From Neostapfia colusana (taxonomy: Eukaryota > Streptophyta > Magnoliopsida > Poales > Poaceae), in NCBI GenBank assembly GCA_030760725.1, contig JASWHV010000090.1, positions 1-64,000 on the forward strand: DNA of 64,000 bases, read 5' to 3'. The translations under genes and the position numbers were made by a program. Positions 45,831-56,679 of the stretch are shown here, piece by piece. The number at the start of each line of letters is the position of its first letter. Position 1 is the stretch's first letter. The notes under the pieces are model-generated. The model ran no database searches. It worked only from the letters and a program-made list of their open reading frames with translations, and was not told where the DNA came from.

Positions 45831-46599
45831 TACATATATAAGTCTAAGAATATGTAAATTGAATTGTTAGAGATTTACTTACCTATTGTCAACCGGACGA
45901 ATAATGATTCGATCGTCTGGGTTCGCAGGAGCCGGAGGAGCCTCCGAGTCCATCGTCTCAGAGTCGGCTCTACATCAGGTGACCCAGAACTGGGGTCACC
46001 CGACTACACTGGCTCTGAAGCCGGAGGAGAATCCGAATCAGGCTCTGAAGCGGTTTCCGGAGCATGCTCTGAAGCGATCTCCGGAGCAGGCTCGAAAAAG
46101 TGGTCAACCTGCGATGGCTCAAGAGGACCCCTAGTCTCTGAGTCCTCAGACGTAGAGTGCTCCTAACAATTTTAAAGATTCATAATATATATTAAAGAAT
46201 TACTCATATAATTTATATAATTAAATGATCTTTACCTGTCGTGACCGCTATACAGGTCCGCGTGATGACTCTGGTAGATGGCTCATTAACTGAGCCCGTC
46301 TAGTCCCGCTAGACTGACTGCCCTCGAAGGCATAGGCTACCGGAAGCAGAAAGCCCCATGCCCTTGACCCCCATCATCGGTTGTTCAACGACATCCTGTC
46401 GAAACAAAAAATTGCTAATGATTAATAATGAAAGTATAGAAAAGGAAAGAAGAGATGAAGGAAACGTTACTTGCAGTCAATTTCAAAATTCATCAGTATC
46501 ACGATCATGTAATCTACTCCGTAAACTAGACCATCTATCATCTGCCGTGGTTGTTTGCCATTTTCATTTTCTCATCTCACGAGTCTCTAGATTTTCTGC

Positions 46600-48217
46600 A
46601 TCTCCAACTAAGTCATCGAGTCTTTACCCAGCCTTGATGATAAAAGAGTCCGGTAACTCTTGTTCTTGGTAAACAACATCAACCTCATCACACAATACTC
46701 GGCATTGTCTAGTGTATATAACCGTTCACGAGGATTCACCTTGTGTACAACCCACCGACCACTAAGTTGGTCGCATGGATAATGTAGATAATACAGTTGC
46801 TCGACTTGGTGTGCAAGGAGGAATGTGTCGCAACCTCGTAGTGGGTCCTTGTGTTTGACTTCTACCATGCCAAATTGGTTTTGCTGAGTAACATTGTTAT
46901 GATCAAACCAATCGCAATCAAAGAAGACTACTTTAAGAACTTTATTCCTAGCAAAATTAAATTCAAGGATTTTTTAATAATCTCATAATAATTAGTTTCA
47001 CGTCCTTTTGCATCAATGGCCCTCGTCACAACTCCGGTATTAGATGTTGCCCTGAGAGGACGAAGAGCTTCAAATTGAATTGAACGAAAACGGAACCCAT
47101 TGACGTCGTATCGACCAAAGCTTTTAACTTATGGATCTGTATGATAGTTGTCGCAAATCGTCATGGACCCTGGCTTGTTTTTTGCACTGTCCAACATATG
47201 ACGTTAGAAGACTGTTTTATGTTACAAAACAACATATAATTACTAAGAGAAAATGTTACATGATCTCGAAACTATGTTTGGAAGTTAGGCCCTCCATTTA
47301 CTCCATAATGCCGCATTATGGCGAATTCAGAATCGAAGCGGTCAAGCATCTTTCATGCCTCACCGTCGGATTGGTGCATCATCATTCCGTTGTTCTCACG
47401 TACACCTTGTATGTGCCACCTCATGTGCCTGACTGTTTTCTTTGAGAGAAACAAACGCTTCAATCTAGGTGTGACAGGCAAATAGCGAAGTTGCTTCTGT
47501 GTGACTTGAGTCATTACTTTTGCACCATCGTCATTAACAACTTCAACAAATCTCACTTTATCAGATTTTAAGCACTTGTTCTCGTTGGCATGCTCTTTCT
47601 AGAAAAACATGCAGTTGTGTGGGCACTTATCAATTTTCTCATATTTCATAACAAAACCAGAAATCAACTTCTTAGACTGATACATATCTTTAGACACTTT
47701 ATGGGATTGTGGAAGGATATTGCTGATCAACTTTATGAGATCATTGTAGCAGTTATTGGAGAAGAAATACTTAGACTTAATTGCCATAAACCTAAACATG
47801 AAAGTGAGGAGTGTCACTTCAACAGTGTTCATGCAATGGCTCTTCTAAAGCTTTGAGAAGCGTGAAAAATGCTTCAACCTCTGTTGTAGGAGGATCCTCA
47901 GTCGATTTAGGATTTTTGGTTTTAAACATCTCGTCCATCCTATCGACCCCCATGCTGTCATCCTCATCTCTATCTTGTACGGCTTGAGAAGGTGTCTCAC
48001 CATGAAAGGTCCACACCCCATAATGTTGCATGAAACCGTTTCGACACAAGTGGAATGTCAATGTCACTTTGTTGAAACACTTTGCATTCTGACATCTGGT
48101 ACATGGGCACCGCACCTTACTGTTGTTTGACAACGAAAAAGCTTGTTGTATGAAATCATCCGTCTTGGTGAACCACTCCTCTAAGTGACTCTCATCCTTT
48201 TTCCAACCAGTATACAT
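46600..48217 (-). pseudogene. CACTA C TNP2-type gene, core deleted
   Basis: The N-terminal Transposase-associated domain (MYTGWKKDESHLEEWF, VRCPCTRCQNAKCF, GVWTFHGE; 48217-47980) and the EDPPTTEVEAFFTLLKALEE linker are well kept. The block at 47556-47353 (LKRLFLSKKTVRHMRWH, HQSDGEA) precedes the place where the Transposase_21 core should start. Sequence then jumps near 47330 to the region downstream of the core (NGGPNF-like) and to the DUF4216-like C-terminus (WWVVHKVNPRERLYT; near 46760-46700). The matching stretch in B, about 33590-35290, is about 1.7 kb. The product would lack catalytic residues. Confidence 0.8.
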
Positions 48218-48559
48218 CCAAGTGCAATCTTCAGCCCCATATCAAGGTATACCTTTAAAGGAGACAAATCATTATTAGTTTCATTATTATGTTATGTCAC
48301 CGCCCTACAACTAGGAAGATAGGTCCTAAACCCACTTAAGAGTGGCCGAGCGGAGCGTGCTGATGCGTGGTCCGGATCCGAACAAAATTTTGACAGCATA
48401 ATCCTGTTGTTCTCCACTGCACGCCCGAAAATGTGCAGCAGAGAATAACAGGGTTATGTCGTCGAAATCTCATCCAGATCCAGACCCGCATCTTGTCACA
48501 AGCCACGCCCCCTCGGTCACTTCCAGGCTGTCCAAAAAGGGACAATTCTGAACCTGCAT

Positions 48560-49752
48560 GTGAGACGTGCCGATCCAAAACGGGTGACACATTGCTATAG
48601 GTTACATTGCTCATTTTCATTTTTAAGTCATTTACGAGAGAGTAAAGAACGAGAGAAAAAAGAGATTGGGAATTTGGTCTTAGATGACAGTTCCACGTCT
48701 AGATCCACCGTCCATTCAAGCGCGGGTGATTGACGTCCTCACCATCGTCGTTCGCTTCCGTGCTTGTCCTGATGCATATGTAACGATCGTTTCGGGTCGG
48801 GCCCTAAACGGACCGTGTCGGGCTAGACCCTAAATAGCTTGTGCTAGGCTGGGCGTCCCGACTATTTATATAATAATTTAGCACTTTATCAATCAAAGTA
48901 ATATTTAAACAATTACGCTTGTAATCAAATAATTAATACATAAAACTACAAATTAAACAAGAAATAAACTTATTAAATGATTTAAACAACTAATTTTTTG
49001 TTCCTAGCTACCAGTAGTTGCTACAAATAGTCGCACAGAACAGCTCACGCTACCACTTGACCCTGATTCAATACTTGACAAATTGTAGTAGCCTCTGCAC
49101 CACCACACATGAAAACCTAATTATTCCTCCTTAGAACCTAAAGCACAAAGCGCAGTCCAACAAAGATGGCACAAATTTGATCTCATGTCTAGCTAGATAG
49201 CCTTTTGATGATCCTATGGAGCACACATGCATGCTGGGGACTACTGACGTGGCTCAAAAGCCGGTGTCAATGGCAGCAGATCAGGGACGGGGAGCCGGGG
49301 TGCGGGCGAGCTTCGCTTCGGTTTGAATCATCTCGTAAGGAAGTTTGTTACTCCACGTGTCGTTTGCAGCAAAGCCTGGGCCGGTTTAAACATCACTGAG
49401 CCATGCATGCAGAGTGATGCATGGCTCCCGGACAGTGACTATCTGTCCTGCCCACTTGGAAGAAGGGTCGGAGTAGGCTGGGTCAGACATGGCTGCAAGG
49501 ATAAGAGTCACCGGCCACTGGATGAGAGTAAAAAGGGATCAAAGTCATTTCCCTGCCAACAGGAAGCCATTGACTAACCTCACGGCTAGCGGATACTGTG
49601 CTAAATACAACTGCAAGCATGAAGAAAGTCAAGTCCTCATCCTCTCCAAATTCCAATTGACAATTTTCTCGTCACTTGTAATTTGCCTCTCTTTCAAAGT
49701 GCACATCTGACTGCACATGAATGGAAAGTAAATCGGCGGACCAAGTTTCAAC
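48560..49752. other. 5-prime part of element C, no gene recognised
   Basis: Leader-like sequence shared with B (to about 48620), a GGGCC-type hAT fragment (48781-48870), then unrecognised sequence. Open frames here are short. Confidence 0.4.
49745..49752. repeat. Target-site duplication GTTTCAAC (left)
   Basis: Perfect 8-bp copy of 50345-50352, flanking the hAT element between them. Confidence 0.92.
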
Positions 49753-50344
49753 CAGGCTTTCAAATGAGTGCCCAGACGCCTAGGCGCTTGCCTGGCACCT
49801 GGACGCCCAGGCGCCCGCCTAGGCGTCCGACCAGGCGCGGGTGGCGGCGATGCTGAAGTGGTGGCAGGGAAGGTGGCGGTAGAGGCGGAGGCGGGACGAT
49901 CCGGGGGTGGAGTGAGGAGGCGGCGGTGCAGGCGGCTAGGCGGGCTGAGGAGGCGGGCTACGGGGGTGAGGAAGCGGGCCAGTTAGTGTGAGCCATCGGA
50001 TCTCATCTGACAGTCCACATTTTAGATGTCATATAAAAAGCCTAACCCTACCCATTTTTCCCTCACCCCCTCTCTCTCTCCTTTGCAAAGCGGCGGCGGT
50101 AGAAGCTCCTGTCAAACGATGGCAAGGCGGCGGCGCGAGAGCCCGACGGCTGTGGTGGCGACGGGAGGGCCCGGCGGCGGCCATGGCGCAGCCGCGCGAA
50201 GTCTCGGCCTCGCGCGGCGGTGGCGGCAGCTGGCCAGGCGAGGTGGAGGCGGCGGCGACGCGAGCCACCTTGGCGCCCTCCTGCCAGCGACTGGACGCGT
50301 AGGCGCCACCTAGGCGTTGCCTAGGCGACGCCTTGAAATCACTG
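49753..50344. mobile_element. Non-autonomous hAT element, intact ends
   Basis: 592 bp. The termini are CAGGCTTTCAA at the left and, read from the right end, CAGTGATTTCAA, with an exact 8-bp target duplication GTTTCAAC outside. Subterminal regions on both sides carry repeated CCTAGGCG / CGCCTAGG motifs. The interior is GC-rich and gives long but meaningless open frames on both strands. It encodes no transposase. It is nested in the 5-prime part of CACTA C. Confidence 0.88.
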
Positions 50345-50589
50345 GTTTCAACATGGCCAGCCTTCTCGATTAATAACCAGAATGAACATTGCAAATGAGC
50401 AAATCAACAAGCGACACCCACAGAACAAGTTGACAACATCTCATACGCCCACAGAACAAGTTGACAACATCTCATACACCAGCAGGAGCTTCCACATGAT
50501 AAAAGACAACTACCACCACATACACCTCTCCTCACCTTCACCTTTCCCCTCCGCTCCATGTCATCCCTTAAGAGAGTGAAAGTAACGAC

Positions 50590-51430
50590 CCTCCTCCCTC
50601 TCTCTCTCTCTCTACCTTAGAGTGTGTGTGAGAGTTTGTACAGTACATCTAGTGGCAGCTACTAGCTAGGCTATGGGCTGAGTAGGTAGTGGCAAGCTAC
50701 AGTGTATAGCTGCAGCAGTCTCTCTATCATTGGCACAAGCACACCTCTCCGTATTTTCTGCAGATGAGGATGTCCTACCAAGGATGCCACAGTGAGACCA
50801 GATGCTGTTGTTCGACGTGTGTCCCTATTAAACCTGTCGGGAGATGCACACCACCCTCCCTCTCTACACGCTCATGCTCCTCCCCAGCCGCCGCCGCCGT
50901 CTCCGGCCGCCGTTGCGGGCTCGCGCGGTGAAGAAGCTCCTACTGGACACCGCAGGAAAGGCTACTACTATGCTCCGCTCACTCCACCACTCGTCCTCTG
51001 ACACCGACAATGACAACAAGAACGGCAACGATAACACGAGCGGCGTCCTCGCAACGGCGGCAGTGGCCTTCTTGAAGTGGGTCAAGGCAGGACGAGCTTG
51101 ACGCCTTCTTGAAGTGGGTCTAGGCAATGGCCCCGGCTGTAGTGACCGTCGCCGAGAGGGAGCCGACATGTGGGGGCTTGGACCGCTTCGACGAGCTGCC
51201 CCGACGGGTGGCTGTGGCCATGGATCACTACTCCGCGCTGTTCGAGGCGCTCGAGGCGACGGTGCGGCCGGGGAGCCGGGAGCGGTTGTTGGTGGAGCAG
51301 GAAGTCCTCGGCAGGGGGATCGAGGCCGCTCTAGGTCCATCCGACGGGAGGTGGTGGCGCGGGCTCGAGCGTTGTAGGAGGTGCTATCCGGGATGGGAGA
51401 AGGGAGGTAGGCGGCGTACCTCGAGATGAC
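50590..51430 (+). pseudogene. GRAS transcription-factor gene fragment inside CACTA C
   Basis: A CT-repeat leader (50594-50613) and an ATG-containing stretch precede 51127-51400. There the frame reads like the end of a GRAS domain: VVTVAERE, then FDELPRRVAVAMDHYSALFE, a block with SRERLLVEQEVLGRGIEAAL, and RWWRGLER. These correspond to the PFYRE and start of SAW regions of GRAS proteins (plant transcription regulators). The VHIID and leucine-repeat regions are absent. A 24-base near-repeat at about 51066-51089 and 51103-51126 (GCCTTCTTGAAGTGGGTC) marks the junction between the N-terminal piece and the C-terminal piece. It lies just inside a CACTA terminus, which fits transduplication. Subfamily not assigned. 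Confidence 0.65.
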
Positions 51431-51439
51431 GGCGGTCGG

Positions 51440-51560
51440 CGGCGGTGGCGGCAGCGGCGGTCCGATGAAGCGGTGGCGGTCCGACGAAGCGGCGGCGGTC
51501 CGACGAAGCAATGGCGGTGGCGGTCTGACGAAGCAACGGAGTCGGCGGTGAGTGAGGAAG
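51440..51560. repeat. Short GC-rich tandem repeats near the CACTA C terminus
   Basis: Three to four imperfect copies of GCGGTGGCGGTCCGACGAA. Element A has GC-rich sequence at the same relative place. Confidence 0.75.
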
Positions 51561-51589
51561 AAATCGAGCCTAGTGGCGGTCGCCGCCCG

Positions 51590-51885
51590 ATTATATCTGT
51601 CCTTATAAACGCTTATACCGTCGTCTACAACGCCTTATTGACGACGGTACCGTTTAACCGTCGTCTATAAAGTCTGGGCAGACCCAAATTTTGGCCCATG
51701 TTGACGAGGGTCTTTATTGTCGACGGCGGGCCGTCGTCTATAAGACCCGTGACCTTATAGACGACGGTTCCAGGTCAACCGTCGTCAATTAATGACTTAT
51801 TGACGACGGTGGATTCTAGTCGTTGTCAATATATTTATTGACGATGGCTCCGTCGTCAATAATTTTGGTCGTCGTATATTGTCGC
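51590..51885. repeat. CACTA C right subterminal repeats
   Basis: Copies of TTATAGACGACGGT and ACCGTCGTCTATAAAG, with some TTATTGACGACGG forms as in D. The terminal CACTA tip is missing. Confidence 0.88.
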
Positions 51886-52114
51886 CATTTTTGCCCATTT
51901 GGCCACCTATTAATATTTCCCGTACTTTTATTTTACATGCTAAAAGTCACCCCACTAGCGCGCTATTCACTAGGAGAGCGCTGTCCAAACGATCCACCAT
52001 TTGCACTGCCCGTATGCCTCGCATCTTGTGCAACGGTTTTGCGTGCTGCCCTTCCTGAACCCAAGTTACTAACCGTTATGCTCAAAAGAGCAGCAAACCA
52101 CATGCATATATTAC
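51886..52114 (+). repeat. hAT right end and direct repeat R, copy 2
   Basis: Starts with the right end of the GGGCC-type hAT element (GCCCATTTGGCCACCTAT) and continues as R to 52110, matching 42980-43251. It then diverges (TGATGCTTATTACC). Confidence 0.9.
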
Positions 52115-54038
52115 TGATGCTTATTACCTCTTAGGAGGATTGCGGTGTTTAAAAATTAAACTACCTACGTCTCTAGCCATAATTGCGCCAACATCCTCGC
52201 ATGCATTTTATAAAGAGAATATATTAATATCAAAGATGCAAACTACACCTGATCTTTGCAACAACATAATAGCAAGAATAGATCCACACAAGCAAAAAGA
52301 AAAAGGAAAAAAAAAAGACTTGCCAAAGCGCTCAAAGCCTTGCTGCAGAAACCATCCATTGACAACACTGGATTTTCATAAAACATCTTTCGACAACGGC
52401 GTCTCTAGAAAGGAAACGGTGCACACGCACCACTATTGCCTTATCCCACCACATGAAAGATCAAGGTTTTCATCCCGAGGGCTCGTTTGGGAAGGCGTGG
52501 ATCCACGTCCAATCCCGGTCTGTCGTGGAACAAGACCCATGTCGGGGCTCGTTTGGGAAGGCGTGGATCCACGTCCAATCCCGGTCTGTCGTGGAACAAG
52601 ACCCATGTCGGGGTGACACATCCATCAACGATAAAAACAGCCTTTGGCTACGGCGTGGATGGAACCAGATCCCGCTCAAACCTCGTCATTTCACCGGGAA
52701 AAGAAAAATCGCCTGTAGTGGCTGGGAACTAAAATCGTTTTGGTTGTGTAGCTATTGTATTTCGCCGCGTCACCACTCTACTCGACGTTGGTGGCAATTA
52801 CCATGTCCCCAACCCTACAATGCTCTGATCGCGCTACTGCTCTGATCTAGAAGTGCTCCTTCCCAGCAGCGGCTAAACTATACCCATCTCGTTGGTGTGC
52901 CTGCTCGTCCCCAACAGCAGCAGCGCCGGCGATGCCATTACCTCTGTCATGATGATGGAACGCTCTATCAACGATGTCGAGGCAACCGACTACAAATTCG
53001 AGGTCACCTGCATGGTGGGCTGCAGAGCCCGAGGTCCAATGCTTGCTGAACTCCAATGCTCAAAGCGTTTGGCAGTCCCAAAAGCTTGGCTTGTGTAGCC
53101 GTGCTCTTGCGTGTTCAAGTGCAAGGCAAGAATCGTAAGCACGCCACATGCTCGACGAAAAGCTTCAATGGCAAGAAATTGTTTCATCATTTTTTTATTT
53201 TGCTTTGCTTCTTTTTTTGTAAACTTTGCACTCAATTTTTTGAAACCATATGCGTTGACTCCCATTGGGGTATTTCCATTTCTCAATTTTCTTCTCGCAA
53301 CCTTTTGCACGGGAACAAATCCCTAATACACCCCAAATGAGTAGGGTGTTAAGATTGATTAGTAGTTAAAACCAACGTGGGTTGGGTGTTCAGGCGTGGA
53401 TCAACCCAATCCACGCCGGGGTCATGTCTCACGTGGATAGAATCTTCAATTTGCCAAACGAGGCCTGAAGTAAGTCCATAATCGAGACAACACCTCAAGA
53501 AGGTAATGGCCAAAGCCACCATTGCGAGGTACAATCCAATAAGGTAGGACTTAACGTTTTCACCCAGGAGATAAAGACTCAGTACACCAAAGCACCATCA
53601 AGAAAGAAGACACTCTATGTTGCCATCCCCAATACCCAGAGAATGTTGCTATAAAACACCAAACAACATGCTTTCATCTACCGTGATCACGGATTGAAGC
53701 ATCAAACTTCACCTAAAAAATATGTTAAACTTGACATGAGCATTAAAATTTAAACTATCACTTTCAGAGCCTTATAGATCTCTTCTAACGTCACAACCAA
53801 CTCAGCTTTCGGCCACATTATGGTAATCAGAGGTGACATGCCTGATGGTGTTGACGAAGTGAGGCATCACGCGAATGGAGATATCTCCGAATTGACTTAT
53901 GTGAAGCTGAACGTGTCACTGACATGACGTCAACAGGACACGCAGGCCTGGCTACTCTCCGACTACGATGACCCATGAGAAAGGGAAGAGACCTCAAAGC
54001 CACCAACCACCACATACTGCAGCCAGACGTCAAATAAT
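52115..54038. other. Unrecognised stretch, possibly an inverted-repeat element
   Basis: No gene family recognised. Near-inverted ends GGCTCGTTTGG (52480) and CCAAACGAGGCC (about 53455-53466) might bound a MITE-like or larger DNA element, but no target duplication was found. A frame around 52840-53100 is GC-richer without recognisable motifs. Confidence 0.35.
52480..52611 (+). repeat. Perfect 66-bp tandem duplication
   Basis: Two identical adjacent copies starting GGCTCGTTTGGGAAGGCGTG, at 52480 and 52546. The absence of differences implies a very recent duplication or conversion. The unit length is a multiple of three, but I see no real coding frame over it. Confidence 0.97.
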
Positions 54039-55015
54039 TGTAACACTCCAACTCTACAGCTGCAGTTTTTAAAATAATTGAGCACAGTGGGCCCCGTATA
54101 TCAACCTCTTCTTTCTCTCACTGCCATCTCGGGGGTGCAGCTGCTGCATGCACGCCGGCATGCCGTGCGCGCCCGCGGCGAGCCGCTGCAGTGCCTTAAC
54201 GCCCCTGCTGCGTGCCGCCTACCCTCTCCTCCTTTACTCCAAAGCACCACAGTGGGTTTTCGTCCTCCAGGCGCCATCGCAGCCGCGCCGTCTACCTCGC
54301 AGCCGCACCGCTTCCTCGCCCAACCGAGGGCACCACCGGGTGCGCCCACTCGCCCTCCACCTCGCTAGCCCCCTCGTTCACCTCCGTTCGCTGGGAATAG
54401 GGTGAATTTCACCGTCCTTCGCGAGGAACGGCCGCCGGACCTTTGCGGCTTCACCAGAGAAATTCATCGTACCCGGTGAGCCAAGCCTCCCTCACTTTCG
54501 CATGTACATTCTACACCCTCTAGTGCACGTGATTGCGTGGTCCATTGGACGGGAACCGGAACGAACGCACTGGAATAGGCAGTTTCTTGCCGACGGCCAT
54601 GAAGTTTCTTTCCCCTCACCGGTGCGCCCTCATTTCTGGCCGATTTCCCCACCAACCGACCACATGTCGGCGTTCCCAAGGCTACCACGAAGCTTCCCGA
54701 CCAATTCTCGAGCCTTCCCGACCTTCCCTTCGCTGGTGCGACCTCGCCGGAGCTCTCTCACCGCCGCCCCTCGTCGCCGGCCAACTGCAGCCCACTCCGA
54801 CGCTGCTGCCCCCTACCAGTGAGAAGCCCTGGACGCTACAGCCCCACTGGGCCTGTCCCTGCCGCCGGACGCCGCTCTGACGACGTCTCCAGCGAGCTCC
54901 CGGCGAGCACAGCCATGGTGCTGGCTGCCGCCGTGCGTGCTCAGGCTGGATCTGGTGCGGCTGGCACCAGATCCCATGGGGAAGCGCTGCTGTGGCCTGC
55001 TGTGTGGCCCGAGCC
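54039..55015 (+). mobile_element. Gypsy element G2: 5-prime LTR, left part
   Basis: Begins TGTAACACTCC and contains a GC-rich segment like that of LTR G1. It is broken at about 55016 by CACTA D sequence and resumes at 57121. The start is inferred from the TGTAACAC wording and from the position of the PBS downstream. The overlapping frames here match nothing. Confidence 0.5.
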
Positions 55016-55130
55016 CTCGGTCACTCTTGGGTGGGTTTAGGACCTATCCTTTCCAATAGATGTAGGGTTGTGACATAAATAAATTATAAAGTAACTATAT
55101 TTTCCTTGATATTAAACTGCAGATTCAAAC

Positions 55131-56547
55131 ATGGGTGAGGATCGTAGTTGGATGTATACCGGTTGGAAGAGCAGTTCTGGTGGTCACTCGGATGAGTGGT
55201 TCGCCAAGACAGATGCTTTTGTAGATCGAGCTTTTTCATTGTTAATGATTGATAAGGTGCGGTGCTCATGTACGAAATGTTAGGGTGCAAAGTGTTGGCA
55301 CAAAGTGAATTTGGCATTTCACTTGTGTCGATACGGTTTCATGCGAGATTATGAGGTGTGGACCTTTCACGGTGAGACATCTTCTCAACCCTTACAAGTT
55401 TCAGATGAGGATGACAACACGGGGGTCGATAGGATGGACGAGATGCTTGATGCCATAAATCCTGAATTGATGGAGGATCCTCCTACAACGGAGGTTGAAG
55501 CGTTTTTCACGCTTCTCAAAGCTTTAGAAGAGTCGTTGCATGAACACACTGAAGTGACGCTCCTTACTTTCAGAAGAGTTGTTGCATGAACACACCAAAT
55601 CTTAGTGCATGGTGGGTTGTACAAAAGGTGAATCCTCGTGAGCGGTTATATACACCGGACAATACTGGTTACCTTGATGAGGTTGATATTGTTCACCAAG
55701 AAGAAGAGTCGTCGGATTCTTTTGTCGTTGAGCCTGGTCTACGACTCGATGAATTAGTTGGAGATGCACAAGATGTACAGACTCATAATGTGAAAAAACG
55801 AAAACGGCGAACAGCCACGACAAAAGATCGATGGTCCCGTTTACGAAGTAGAGTACATGATCGTGATACTGATGAACACTCGTACATGCTACAGTTGCAA
55901 GCTGCCATGCAGGTAAGTTCAGATCGTTGTACTCAACGTCTCTAATATATGAATGACATGTATAATAATTTACTTCATATATGCAGGCTATGGCCACAGG
56001 ACAGCCTGCTGTCTTTCCTCAGTGGGCGCCGCCACCGATACAGCTACCACAGGGGCGGACGTCAGGAGCACAGGTACAAAATTTCTCATAATAGCTGCAA
56101 CTAGTTAAACTTGCTCAAATTTAGTTGAATTTGATCAACTTACTCAAACTTAGAGAAAACTAGTTAAACATCCTCAAACTGAGTAAAATATGTTACAACT
56201 TACTCAACCATAGTCAAATATGAGCAAACTTACTCAAACATAGCCAAAACTAGTTGAACTAGCTCAAACACAAACACTACTAGTCCATACTTCTCAAACT
56301 TAGTAAAATATGAGCAAACTTACTCAAACATAGTCAAATCTAGCTAACTTGCTCAATTCTAACTTGTAATGAGTTTATTTAATCATATACACATTTGTGA
56401 ACTTCTAATTTGTCTAACTATACATGTACATCACAGGGATCGGCGACGCGGGCTCAGGAAACTCCATCCCCTCAGCAACCGGCGTTTGGACGAGCGCGCG
56501 ACGACTTCCTGGACTCCGGTGGCAGCGGTCGCGGTAGCGTAGGGTAG
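55131..56547 (+). pseudogene. CACTA D fused transposase remnant
   Basis: The ATG at 55131 opens the Transposase-associated domain (SWMYTGWK, VRCSCTKC, HLCRYGFM, EVWTFHGE). An in-frame TAG at 55281-55283 replaces a conserved position after CTKC. The linker (EDPPTTEVEAFFTLLKALEE) runs to 55570 and then jumps directly into WWVVQKVNPRERLYTP (55608 onward). After RLRSRVHDRD it joins the end of the second gene (SYMLQLQAAMQ, donor GTAAGT at about 55912). Two likely further exons lie at about 55987-56070 and 56437-56547 (stop TAG). The whole catalytic core is absent. Confidence 0.78.
56085..56385. repeat. Intronic tandem repeat of CACTA D
   Basis: Degenerate units such as CTTACTCAAACATAG, AAAACTAGTTAAAC and TATGAGCAAAC, about 15-30 bp apart, filling the last intron. 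Reverse-complement equivalents fill the same intron in C. Confidence 0.85.
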
Positions 56548-56679
56548 TGTGGCGTGCGTATAGTATTTTTGTGCCTGCCTGTGATGTATTTTTGATTGCC
56601 TATGATCTGTCCATCGAGCTAGGGCTGGCCTCGAAGCCAGGGCAGGATTTTCTGTTTTTTTTTAAAAAATTGCAAAGCT

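Larger units (their letters stand above)
43261..51885 (-). mobile_element. CACTA element C with internal deletions and passengers
   Basis: The left end CCTACAGGAAAC (43261) is a slightly damaged form of the terminus of element D (CACTACAGGAATCC in reverse complement). Subterminal arrays with TATAGACGACGG lie at 43275-43650 and 51590-51885. The right tip is lost: sequence changes into a hAT end at about 51876-51886. Inside, on the minus strand, are the second gene (45830-44360) and a TNP2-type gene (48217-46600) lacking its core. Towards the 5-prime end are a nested hAT element and a GRAS fragment. Treating 48.6-51.6 kb as part of C rests on the matching subterminal arrays and on the GC-rich block also seen in A. 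Two adjacent elements would be the alternative. Confidence 0.65.

Noticed and set aside
50029..50394. Long frames in the 49.8-50.4 kb GC-rich block
   Set aside because: The block is a 592-bp hAT element with an exact target duplication. The frames cross its end and are not conserved.
50864..51511. 215-codon minus-strand frame
   Set aside because: It is antisense to the GRAS-like frame, Pro/Arg/Ser-rich by composition only.
52140..52616. 158-codon frame containing a 22-residue perfect repeat
   Set aside because: The repeat comes from the 66-bp tandem duplication. The frame has no family resemblance and no gene context.
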